A DNA stretch of 64,000 nt from Alkalihalobacillus sp. AL-G (GTDB taxonomy: Bacteria; Bacillota; Bacilli; Bacillales; Fictibacillaceae). Shown here piece by piece: positions 21,365-28,998 of this stretch (positions are counted from its first letter, which is position 1; each line of letters begins with the position of its first letter). The stretch is from contig NZ_CP094656.1 of NCBI RefSeq assembly GCF_030643805.1, positions 2,728,001-2,792,000 on the forward strand, read 5' to 3'. The translations under genes were made by a program, and so were the position numbers. A model generated the notes under the pieces. That model searched no databases and was not told the DNA's origin. It saw nothing but the letters and a program-made list of their open reading frames with translations.

Positions 21365-21997
21365 CTAGATCGTTATTTTCTCTTTCATTTGCTCAAGTGT
21401 CTTTTCACCGATACCCGGTACATTTGTCAAGTCTTCAATCGATTGAAATGGTCCATGTTCCTCACGATATCGAATGATCGCGCCCGCTTTGGTTGGTCCA
21501 ATTCCGGGAATCTCTTGTAACTCTGTTGCATCTGCCTTATTGATATTAACCCTGCCACCCTCCTCTTGTATTTGTGAAAAGGCCGGATTTTCCCCACTCT
21601 CCCCGATCTCAGGTACGTAAACAACCATTTCATCCTCCAACAATTTTGCAAGATTGATTCCGTTCGGGTTTGCATCTTCTGTAAAACCACCAGCCATCAA
21701 AATCACATCATTTATGCGCTTCCCGTTTGTAATCTGGTAAACATCAGGAGAACGAACAGCACCTTTTACATCTACCATCAGAACCTTGGAAGGATTTTTA
21801 GTCTTATCGTCTGTAACAGGGGTACTCGTTTCTAATGCCGATGTTTCTTTCTTAATTGTTCCCTTATTCAAAGCTGTGGGAGAACGATCTTTTTCCGTAA
21901 AATACGAATATCCCAAAAATAACGTCAGTATAGTTAAAACAACGATTATTCCGAACATCAAACGTTCTTTTTCGGTTAAAGAATCAAAGATGGTCAT
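21365..21997 (-). CDS. comEA: DNA receptor ComEA
   Basis: Membrane-anchored double-stranded DNA receptor for transformation, about 210 aa. One transmembrane helix near residues 15-34 (LMFGIIVVLTILTLFLGYSYF) is followed by a Ser/Thr/Lys linker, a SLBB-type domain (VDVKGAVRSPDVYQ, residues about 75-130) and a C-terminal pair of helix-hairpin-helix motifs (LQEIPGIGPTKAGAI and LTNVPGIGEKTL) that contact DNA. A GTG one codon earlier is also possible; the GGGG site is unusually close to the ATG. Confidence 0.95.
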   Translation of the reverse strand: MTIFDSLTEKERLMFGIIVVLTILTLFLGYSYFTEKDRSPTALNKGTIKKETSALETSTPVTDDKTKNPSKVLMVDVKGAVRSPDVYQITNGKRINDVILMAGGFTEDANPNGINLAKLLEDEMVVYVPEIGESGENPAFSQIQEEGGRVNINKADATELQEIPGIGPTKAGAIIRYREEHGPFQSIEDLTNVPGIGEKTLEQMKEKITI

Positions 21998-22102
21998 CAC
22001 CCCTTTCGCAGGTTCGTTAAAGACTCTACTGTTTTATACATAATTGTCAAAACCATTTCATACATTTGAAGATAGAAGACGGTCAAAAGGAGGGGAGCTC
22101 AT

Positions 22103-22930
22103 TTGAAGGTTGGAATTATCGGAACAGGGAATATGGGGTCAATACTAATTTCTGCTCTAATCGAATCATTAGCTGTTCGACCGTCCGAGATGATGATCAT
22201 CAATCGCACAGTTAAAAAAGCTGAAAAGGTCAAGGATCAATACCCTGACATAAAGATCGGAAAAACAAACAATGAAGTTGCGGCGTTTGCAGACATTACC
22301 TTCTTATGTGTAAAACCGTTAGAATATTATGCTTTGCTTGAACGAATCTCGCCAGAACTCACAAGGGATAAATTAGTCGTTTCAATAACGAGTCCTATTT
22401 CAGTTGAACAACTGGAAGCACTCGTTTCTTGTTCTGTTGCAAGGGCGATACCAAGCATTACGAATCGAGCACTATCCGGTGCCTCATTAATAACGTATGG
22501 GAAAATGTGTTCACCACATAAACGTAAACAGTTAGACCAACTCATGTCCAAGATTTCTACACCTGTCGTCATTGACCAATCGATTACGAGAGTAGCCTCT
22601 GATCTGTCCAGCTGTGGTCCTGCATTTTTCAGCTTTCTCTTACAGGCATATATCGATAGTGCAGTTGAAGAAACGAATATTACAAAGGAACAAGCGACAC
22701 AACTTGTTAGTGAAATGGTCATTGGAATGGGGAAACTTTTAGAAAAAGAAATCTACACGTTACCAACTTTGCAGAAAAAGGTATGTGTAAAAGGCGGGGT
22801 TACAGGTGAGGCGTTAAAGGTATTTGAAGCTGAACTAGGACCTCTTTTCAATCACGTAATTGAACGTACCCATCAAAAATATGACGAGGACTGTGAGGCA
22901 GTGGATCGCCAGATTACGAAGCAATATTAG
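22103..22930 (+). CDS. comER: Late competence protein ComER (P5C reductase-like)
   Basis: A 275-residue member of the pyrroline-5-carboxylate reductase family, divergent from comEA exactly as in B. subtilis. It has the Rossmann motif VGIIGTGNMGSIL at the N-terminus, CVKPLEY, and the dimerisation helix segment GGVTGEALKVFE. The start codon is TTG with AGGAGGGG upstream. ComER is not needed for transformation in B. subtilis; an enzymatic role in proline synthesis is possible but unproven. Confidence 0.92.
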   Translation: MKVGIIGTGNMGSILISALIESLAVRPSEMMIINRTVKKAEKVKDQYPDIKIGKTNNEVAAFADITFLCVKPLEYYALLERISPELTRDKLVVSITSPISVEQLEALVSCSVARAIPSITNRALSGASLITYGKMCSPHKRKQLDQLMSKISTPVVIDQSITRVASDLSSCGPAFFSFLLQAYIDSAVEETNITKEQATQLVSEMVIGMGKLLEKEIYTLPTLQKKVCVKGGVTGEALKVFEAELGPLFNHVIERTHQKYDEDCEAVDRQITKQY

Positions 22931-23030
22931 AGGGTGAAGGTGATTCACGAAAACACCTTGATGTAAATTAATTCGTCACTGCTATTGAAAATCCTTTTTT
23001 ACATTTTTATCTTACTGACTTGAAAATGGC

Positions 23031-23058
23031 AAGGGATGACTCAGCGAAGTCATCCCTT
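23031..23058. terminator. Bidirectional terminator comER/yqeM
   Basis: Stem AAGGGATGACT/AGTCATCCCTT between convergent comER and yqeM, with T-rich sequence outside. Confidence 0.75.
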
Positions 23059-23065
23059 TCGATCG

Positions 23066-23824
23066 TTAAAATACTTTTTTTACTTTTCTAGCGACAAAAA
23101 ACAAGCGTTCCGAATCCTGTGTCGGTTCGCGGTCAGAAAAATCAGATGTTATTGTCAAGACTTCAAATCCATTGTTTGTCAATAAAGCTTCATAAGTCGG
23201 TATTGAGTACGTTCTTTGGTAATGGTTTTCTTCATATCGTTTGTATAGATCCTCTTCAACATTAACGAAGAAGGTCAAATCATGGTGTACACTACCATCT
23301 TCAGTTCCAGGATGGCATTCCCATATATAACTTATATCATTTGAATTAAGTGTGTATACCTCTTCACCAAAAGTTTCGTTCATTTTATGAAGAGAATGAA
23401 CATCAAATAAGAGCAAACCATCATCCTTAAGCAAATGATGGATGGAACGGAACGTAGTGTCCACATCCTCATGGGCTCGAAGGTAGTTTAGTGAATCACA
23501 AAAAATTATTACAGCATCTTGCTCGGGAAATCCATAAAGCTCACGCATGTCTTGTTGGAAAAATGGAATAGAGAGTCCTTTTGTATCCGCTTTTTGTCTA
23601 GCGATTGTCAGCATTTCCTCCGATAAGTCAACACCCGTTACATTAAATCCTTCTCGAGCAAGCCGCACCGATATCTCTCCAGTACCACAGCCGACATCAA
23701 GAACGGTTTCCACATTCTCCGAGCCAATCACATTCGTAAAGAAGCTCATCCACATGTCATAAGGTGCATCTTCCATAAGCCGATCATAAAGTACGGCAAA
23801 CTGTTGATAGTTCATGTGTTTCAC
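23066..23824 (-). CDS. yqeM: SAM-dependent methyltransferase YqeM
   Basis: Class I methyltransferase of 252 aa with motif I VLDVGCGTGEISVRLA (about residues 41-56), the acidic VTGVDLSEEML motif II and FCDSLNYL. The substrate is unknown. It is the last gene of the conserved yqeG-yqeH-aroE-yhbY-nadD-yqeK-rsfS-yqeM cluster and starts 4 bases after rsfS. Confidence 0.92.
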   Translation of the reverse strand: MKHMNYQQFAVLYDRLMEDAPYDMWMSFFTNVIGSENVETVLDVGCGTGEISVRLAREGFNVTGVDLSEEMLTIARQKADTKGLSIPFFQQDMRELYGFPEQDAVIIFCDSLNYLRAHEDVDTTFRSIHHLLKDDGLLLFDVHSLHKMNETFGEEVYTLNSNDISYIWECHPGTEDGSVHHDLTFFVNVEEDLYKRYEENHYQRTYSIPTYEALLTNNGFEVLTITSDFSDREPTQDSERLFFVARKVKKVF

Positions 23825-23828
23825 CCCG

Positions 23829-24182
23829 TTAGGTTAACAACCTTGTAATATCTATGTTCGGTGCATCTCCCCATAGCTTTTCAAGATTGTAATAAGACCT
23901 CTCATCTTTATGGAAAATATGGACAATGACATCACCTAGATCGATGAGTACCCACCTAGCATGCTCTAATCCTTCAAGCCGTTTGACCGGAACATCTTGC
24001 TCATAGGCGACCTCCTTTACCCCCCGCGCAATGGCTTCAACTTGCTTTTCAGAGTTCCCGTGACAGATCAAAAAATAATCGGCAACGAGGGAGATTCCAC
24101 GTACATCGAGACCAACAATGTTATCAGCTCTTTTATCGTCCAGCGCCTTTATGGATTGCTCTACTAATTCACTTGTATTCAT
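23829..24182 (-). CDS. rsfS: Ribosomal silencing factor RsfS
   Basis: A 117-residue protein that binds L14 and prevents 30S-50S joining when nutrients fall. It shows the family core VGLDVRGISLVADYFLICHGNSEKQVEAI (broken across residues 24-52) and the end segment WVLIDLGDVIVHIFHKDERSYYNLE. Overlaps the yqeK stop by 4 bases. Confidence 0.95.
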   Translation of the reverse strand: MNTSELVEQSIKALDDKRADNIVGLDVRGISLVADYFLICHGNSEKQVEAIARGVKEVAYEQDVPVKRLEGLEHARWVLIDLGDVIVHIFHKDERSYYNLEKLWGDAPNIDITRLLT

Positions 24183-24754
24183 GACTTGCTCCTCCTTTGT
24201 TGACTCGCAATTTCATTATAAGTGTGTAATGTTTCAGGGTATACGGGCAGATTTCGTTTCATTAAGAACGTAATCGTATTTATAATTGCTTGTTTAACCG
24301 CTTCATCCAGGTTTTCTTCAGCAGTTTCACGCACTTCCTCTACGCCGGGAAAATGTCTTCCAGGTTCAATATAATCAGCAAGAAAGATGATTTTCTCTAA
24401 AAGCTGCATACCGATACGTCCTGACGTATGACTACGAATCGCTTGTAGAATTTCATCATCCTTGATCCCTACTTCAGATTCAACAAGATAAGCCCCTACT
24501 GGTGCATGCCAAAGCTCACTTCCATACTCCAATAATTCTTCTCCTAAATCTTCTTTTAAAATGATTTTCTGCATTTCTTCCTTTGCTCGAAATTTGGCAT
24601 AGTCATGAAAAACTGCAGCAAGCATCGCCTTATGAGTATCTGCGTTAAACCGTTCAGCTAAGTCGATTGCGGTATCGACTACCCCAATTGTGTGTTCGTA
24701 CCTATGTTGGGTTAAGTGCGGTTTGACTATTTCTAACGCTTCTTCTTTATTCAT
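24179..24754 (-). CDS. yqeK: HD-domain Ap4A hydrolase YqeK
   Basis: HD-domain metal-dependent phosphohydrolase (191 aa) that cleaves diadenosine tetraphosphate symmetrically. Metal ligands are in HRYEHTIGV, VFHDYAK (the HD) and SHTSGR. The frame opens six codons earlier at a TTG inside the ribosome site; ATG 24754 is 10 bases after GAGGAG and is chosen. It overlaps the end of nadD by 8 bases. Confidence 0.93.
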   Translation of the reverse strand: MNKEEALEIVKPHLTQHRYEHTIGVVDTAIDLAERFNADTHKAMLAAVFHDYAKFRAKEEMQKIILKEDLGEELLEYGSELWHAPVGAYLVESEVGIKDDEILQAIRSHTSGRIGMQLLEKIIFLADYIEPGRHFPGVEEVRETAEENLDEAVKQAIINTITFLMKRNLPVYPETLHTYNEIASQQRRSKS

Positions 24755-25325
24755 AAAGCAAATTCTCCTCAATGTATTTCCTTACTTCGGCTGTGACATA
24801 ATAATCTGTCGTTCTGCCGCTTTTTATCTGTTCCCGTATCCACGTTGATGAAAGATCGATCGTTGGAAACTCAACCTGAACCAAGCTATCTTGATAGGGG
24901 CTTTTAAAATCCGAACCTGGTCGTTTCACGGCGATGAATGTTATTTCGTTCAAAAGCTCATCAATTCGATCCCACGTATGAAGTGAATCTACCATATCTC
25001 CACCAATAATAAAATAAAGATGCGAGGTCGGGTACATTCGTTTTAGTTCCTTCACCGTATCGATTGTATAGGACAATCCCTGTCGCTCGAATTCCAGAAG
25101 ACAAAGCTCAAACCGATCCTCATCCACGATGGCCCGCTTGACCATTTCAATACGATCTTTTCCTTTTGTAATTGTCGAATTCTTCTTATGGGGTGGTTCT
25201 GCACTAGGTATAAACCATATACGATCAAGTCTGCATTGCTCGAGAACTTGTTTTGCAATCATCAAATGACCTACGTGAGGTGGATCGAATGTTCCTCCAA
25301 GTATTCCGATTCGATTGTCCTTCAT
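24747..25325 (-). CDS. nadD: Nicotinate-nucleotide adenylyltransferase
   Basis: Transfers AMP from ATP to nicotinate mononucleotide in NAD synthesis. The 192-residue nucleotidyltransferase has GILGGTFDPPHVGHL (residues 7-21, with the HxGH-type motif) and the C-terminal STWIREQIKSGR (SxxxR-type). It sits 5 bases after yhbY. Confidence 0.97.
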   Translation of the reverse strand: MKDNRIGILGGTFDPPHVGHLMIAKQVLEQCRLDRIWFIPSAEPPHKKNSTITKGKDRIEMVKRAIVDEDRFELCLLEFERQGLSYTIDTVKELKRMYPTSHLYFIIGGDMVDSLHTWDRIDELLNEITFIAVKRPGSDFKSPYQDSLVQVEFPTIDLSSTWIREQIKSGRTTDYYVTAEVRKYIEENLLYE

Positions 25326-25330
25326 CGATC

Positions 25331-25624
25331 TTATGATGGAAGCTCAATTGTCTTTTGATTTTTTGACTCCTTATACAAAACGATCGTATTTCCGATCACC
25401 TGCACCAGATCCGCCCTAGTATTGTGAGTTAATTGCTCCGCTACAGAGTCCTTATCCTCTTCACAATTTTGCAAAACACTAACTTTTATCAATTCCCGAG
25501 CTTCCAGTGCATCTTCAATTTGTTTATACATATTTGTGTTCGTTCCGCCTTTCCCGACCTGAAAAATCGGGTCAAGATGGTGGGCTTTTGAACGCAAGAA
25601 ACGTTTTTGCTTTCCAGTTAGCAT
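25331..25624 (-). CDS. yhbY: CRM-domain RNA-binding protein YhbY
   Basis: A 97-residue YhbY (YqeI) protein consisting of one CRM RNA-binding domain: LTGKQKRFLRSKAHHLDPIF, then the QVGKGG loop, and NTRADLVQVIGNTIVLYKES. It associates with pre-50S particles in other bacteria. Between aroE and nadD. Confidence 0.95.
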   Translation of the reverse strand: MLTGKQKRFLRSKAHHLDPIFQVGKGGTNTNMYKQIEDALEARELIKVSVLQNCEEDKDSVAEQLTHNTRADLVQVIGNTIVLYKESKNQKTIELPS

Positions 25625-25711
25625 GGATCATCCCTCCAAGTTTATAAGTTGACTTGACTAACTTCACCCAAGATAAAAAACAGCAGAATGAAGTCGATCT
25701 AGCTCAATTGA

Positions 25712-26590
25712 TTACTTTTGAAGCAGTCTTGTATTCACTATTTCAGTCATCTTTTCAAGGTCAGGCTTCCTTCCTGTCCAATATTCGAATGACATAGCTG
25801 CTTGATAAACAAACATCGGCACTCCATTTTGAACATGGCATCCTTTTTCCAACGCCTTTGTTAATAAATTTGTTTGTAATGGATTGTAAATAATGTCGCA
25901 TACATACGTCTTTTGTTTTGCATTTTCCAACAAAATCGGCATTTTATCTTTGTTAGGCTCCATCCCAATCGGAGTAGTGTTAATGATCAAATCAAATTGC
26001 TCGAGACAGGCCTCTGCTTCGTTTATAGTTAGTGCTTGACCTTTTTGTTCACAGTTTACAAATAGATTTGAGGCTTTTTCAATCGTTCTATTCGCGACCG
26101 TCAATCGGGATACACCGTTCGATACTAGCGTCATGACTATTGCTCTTGCTGCTCCACCTGCTCCAATAATTAACACATTCGCTTTCAGTAGGTCCTGTTT
26201 ATAAAATTGCTGTAAGCCTTTAAGAAATCCTGGCCCATCGGTATTATATCCGATTAATTTGCCGTTTTCGACGCCAACCGTGTTGATTGCCCCGATTTTT
26301 TTTGCTAGCGGATCTATTTCATCTACGATTTGAACCATCTCGACTTTATGGGGGATTGTTACGTTGAATCCTTTAAACCCTTTATCAGTGAGTGTTCGTA
26401 CACCTTCTAATAGATTTTCTTTTGAAATTCGGATCGATTCATAACGCGCCTTGATACCGAGTGCCTTAAAGGATGCATTATGAATATCCGGTGACATTGA
26501 ATGAACAACTGGATCTCCAATTACAGCATATAAAGCTGGCTGATTATATAAGTGATGGTCGAATATAGACCCCCACCCCTTTTGGAGCAA
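25712..26590 (-). CDS. aroE: Shikimate dehydrogenase
   Basis: NADPH-dependent reduction of 3-dehydroshikimate to shikimate. Motifs are VIGDPVVHSMSPDIHN (substrate loop), GFNVTIPHK with the catalytic lysine, GYNTDGPGFLKG and IIGAGGAARAIV (dinucleotide binding). The only in-frame start upstream of the conserved core is TTG 26590, inside the yqeH coding sequence, with a poor ribosome site. This gives 292 aa, about 12 residues longer at the N-terminus than most relatives. The gene is certain; the start is not. Confidence 0.93.
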   Translation of the reverse strand: MLQKGWGSIFDHHLYNQPALYAVIGDPVVHSMSPDIHNASFKALGIKARYESIRISKENLLEGVRTLTDKGFKGFNVTIPHKVEMVQIVDEIDPLAKKIGAINTVGVENGKLIGYNTDGPGFLKGLQQFYKQDLLKANVLIIGAGGAARAIVMTLVSNGVSRLTVANRTIEKASNLFVNCEQKGQALTINEAEACLEQFDLIINTTPIGMEPNKDKMPILLENAKQKTYVCDIIYNPLQTNLLTKALEKGCHVQNGVPMFVYQAAMSFEYWTGRKPDLEKMTEIVNTRLLQK

Positions 26591-27650
26591 ATGCTCTTAC
26601 CCGAGCATTCGATTCAGAAATGGTTACCCATCCCAAACCTGAAAATACAATATCCGTTTTCCCGTTTTTAACTGAAAACTCATGTAGCTGCATCGGTGGG
26701 AGTTGCTCTAAATCAACCTCATTCGGAGGACTCAAAAGCTTTCCTGCCTGATTTTTGTATAGCTCATCCGCTTTTTCCAATTTTGTCCGATGGATGTTAA
26801 GATCGTTCGAAACATAACAGACAAAAGGCTGTCTTGGACCTGAGACATAATCGAATCGGGCTAAACCTGCAAAGAATAGGGTTTGTTGATCTGATAACTG
26901 AAAAATTTTCGGTTTAATTTCTTTTTTAGGCATGATCTGCTTAAAGTCTTTTTTATTAATATGGTGTGCAATTTGGTGGTGATTAATGATACCAGGTGTA
27001 TCATAGAGGACACTCGTTTCATCTAGCGGAATCTCAATCAAATCAAGCGTCGTACCCGGAAAGTGTGAAGTAGTGATCAATGATTCTGCCTCTTCACTAT
27101 ATTCTTTAATCAATTCATTAATAAATGTGGATTTCCCTACGTTTGTTGCTCCAACTATGTATACATCTTTTCCTTTACGATATTTCTCAATCGTTTCGGC
27201 CACCACTTCAACATTTTGATGTTTTGCCGCACTCATCAATTCGACATCGATGGGTTTAACACCAAGCTGACTCGCTTCATGCTTCATCCAATGTACAATT
27301 CTATTCGGGTTCACCGATTTAGGTAACAAATCCATTTTATTACCAACGAGTAAGATTGGGTTTTTTCCGACGAAACGGTGGATTCCTGACAACCAGCTTC
27401 CACTGAAATCAAAAATATCTACAATCATGACGACAAGTGCATCCTCTGTTCCGATTCCGGACAATATCTTCCTATAATCATCGTCAGTTAATGAAACATC
27501 CTGAACTTCATTATAATGCTTTAACTTAAAACACCGCTGACAAATAATATGATCACGTGATAAGGCGGAGGGAGGCGCATAGCCTAATTGGTTTTTGGCC
27601 TCAGTTTGAATCAGGATTCCGCATCCCTCGCAAATCAGTTTGTCACTCAT
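26544..27650 (-). CDS. yqeH: Ribosome biogenesis GTPase YqeH
   Basis: Circularly permuted GTPase (368 aa) needed for 30S assembly. A treble-clef zinc finger at the N-terminus (CEGCG near residue 7, CQRC near residue 38) precedes the permuted G domain: NKMDLLP (G4) comes before GATNVGKSTFIN (G1) and YDTPGI (G3). It is followed by a C-terminal RNA-binding region. It overlaps aroE and starts 2 bases after yqeG. Confidence 0.96.
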   Translation of the reverse strand: MSDKLICEGCGILIQTEAKNQLGYAPPSALSRDHIICQRCFKLKHYNEVQDVSLTDDDYRKILSGIGTEDALVVMIVDIFDFSGSWLSGIHRFVGKNPILLVGNKMDLLPKSVNPNRIVHWMKHEASQLGVKPIDVELMSAAKHQNVEVVAETIEKYRKGKDVYIVGATNVGKSTFINELIKEYSEEAESLITTSHFPGTTLDLIEIPLDETSVLYDTPGIINHHQIAHHINKKDFKQIMPKKEIKPKIFQLSDQQTLFFAGLARFDYVSGPRQPFVCYVSNDLNIHRTKLEKADELYKNQAGKLLSPPNEVDLEQLPPMQLHEFSVKNGKTDIVFSGLGWVTISESNARVRAFAPKGVGVYIRPSLI

Positions 27651-27651
27651 G

Positions 27652-28167
27652 TTATTCCTCCCAATTGATTAAACCTTTTCGTTTCATCCATTCTAACAAA
27701 TGCCGCTCCATGTACCTGTTAAGCTTCGTAGCTAGTCCATCACTTTTAGCAACAGGTACGACAAGGATCGTATGTAATCCAAGTCGGTTTCCTCCAAGAA
27801 CATCCGTAAAGATTTGGTCTCCCACTACAACAACCTCTTTATGTTTAAGATCCATATTTTTCGCAGCTCTCTTAAAAGCCTTGGTCATCGGCTTACGTGC
27901 TCGAAAGATATACGGTATGCTAAGTGGATAAGAAAAACTGCGTACTCTATCTTCATTATTATTTGAAACAATCGTTACTTGTAGTCCTTTTTCCTTGAGC
28001 ATTGCAAACCATTTGATCAATTCAGGGGTTGCTTCTGGCCGGTCCCATTCTACAAGTGTGTTATCCAAGTCAGTAATAATGCCTTTAATACCTTTTTTAA
28101 TCAGCTCATTCGCATCTATATCATAAACCGAAGGAACGTGTTCGTCTGGTAAAAAACGTTTGATCAA
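27652..28167 (-). CDS. yqeG: YqeG family HAD-IIIA phosphatase
   Basis: Haloacid-dehalogenase-fold phosphatase with DLDNTLVEWD (DxDxT) and VVVGDQIFTDVLGGN (metal site). Substrate unknown; the family always precedes yqeH. The open frame reaches back to 28227, but TTG 28167 lies 6 bases after GAGGTG and gives 171 aa starting M-IKRFLPDEHV, the family start. First gene of the cluster running down to yqeM. Confidence 0.92.
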   Translation of the reverse strand: MIKRFLPDEHVPSVYDIDANELIKKGIKGIITDLDNTLVEWDRPEATPELIKWFAMLKEKGLQVTIVSNNNEDRVRSFSYPLSIPYIFRARKPMTKAFKRAAKNMDLKHKEVVVVGDQIFTDVLGGNRLGLHTILVVPVAKSDGLATKLNRYMERHLLEWMKRKGLINWEE

Positions 28168-28317
28168 CTGTAACACCTCAATATATACAATTCTCGTTTT
28201 GCACATTCTATTGTAACAGTATATCAAACCGGTACAATGTTTTTCCGAGTTCAGAAATAATAGAATTTTTTTAATAAATCGAAAAAGTTTTCGACAAATT
28301 TCGATTAGTTCTCGTTC

Positions 28318-28417
28318 TGTGGATAACTTTACTCACATTATGCACACATGAAAACCAAACAATCATAAACTTTATAAACAACTTACTCACAGGTTATCCA
28401 CTGGTTTATGTGGATAA
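28318..28417. promoter_or_regulatory. Cluster of DnaA boxes upstream of sda
   Basis: Five DnaA-box-like 9-mers lie in 100 bases: TTATCCACA on the minus strand at 28318-28326 and 28409-28417 (both perfect), TTATGCACA at 28338-28346, TTATAAACA at 28372-28380 and TTATCCACT at 28394-28402. In B. subtilis, DnaA binding upstream of sda activates it when replication initiates. The arrangement here supports the same control. Confidence 0.85.
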
Positions 28418-28527
28418 CAGAACGATTGTTCTCCATTTCAATTCATGGTAAGCTAGGCTTACATCATAACATATAAGAATATGCAAACTGAAAATAAATA
28501 TGCTACAAAAATGAGTCGGGAGGTGCG

Positions 28528-28692
28528 ATGCCAATTCGGCAAAATCAAATGGAAAACTTATCTGATGAACTTTTAATTGAATCCTATCATAGGGCAAGAG
28601 AACTTAAGCTTAGCACCGAATTCATATCATTGATAAAACAGGAAATTGATCGAAGGCACTTATCTATGAACTTAATAACAACTCACCTGTAA
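28528..28692 (+). CDS. sda: Sporulation checkpoint protein Sda
   Basis: Small inhibitor of the sporulation kinases KinA/KinB that blocks phosphorelay signalling while replication is active or DNA is damaged. The 54-residue protein contains [19 protein letters not shown] (the conserved helical hairpin start) and [12 protein letters not shown]. It has 7 extra residues before the usual start; a second ATG at 28549 gives the classical length, but GGGAGGTG is placed for 28528. DnaA boxes lie upstream and a terminator immediately downstream. Confidence 0.93.
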   Translation: MPIRQNQMENLSDELLIESYHRARELKLSTEFISLIKQEIDRRHLSMNLITTHL

Positions 28693-28725
28693 AGGACCAG
28701 CTTATAAAAGTTGGTTCTTTTTTTT
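28691..28725 (+). terminator. Terminator of sda
   Basis: Stem AAGGACCA/TGGTTCTT followed by a run of eight T. Confidence 0.85.
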
Positions 28726-28730
28726 GCACG

Positions 28731-28830
28731 TTTAGAAAGTATAAATTCTTTCTAAAGTATAAGGGCAACTACGGCTCTGCTTTCGCCAAAGGCTCGGCAA
28801 TCGCCAAGTATTCTTAATCTCTTTTAAAAT
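28731..28830. repeat. Palindrome plus repeat-like intergenic segment
   Basis: An inverted repeat TTTAGAAAG/CTTTCTAAA (28731-28739 with 28748-28756) is followed by a GC-richer, non-coding stretch (28761-28810) built on CTCTGC/CTCGGC and TCGCCAA words (TCGCCAAA, TCGCCAAG). It fills most of the 306-base gap between sda and mrpA, is compositionally unlike the flanks, and is probably a dispersed repeat. Copy number not known. Confidence 0.4.
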
Positions 28831-28913
28831 AAACATGCCAGAACCTATATTGTCGTTATAATTACCAAAAACTGCAAATGAATAAGTTTTTAGGTTCTTT
28901 TGACGTTAAAAAG

Positions 28914-28943
28914 TTGATTCTTTAAAGTTTTTTTGATTACAAT
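28914..28943 (+). promoter_or_regulatory. SigA-type promoter of the mrp operon
   Basis: -35 TTGATT (28914-28919), 18-base spacer, -10 TACAAT (28938-28943), about 55 bases before the mrpA ATG. Confidence 0.6.
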
Positions 28944-28998
28944 GAGAGTGGTCGTTTACATATTTGATACGGATTTTAGTAATTGGAGGATGTCAGTT

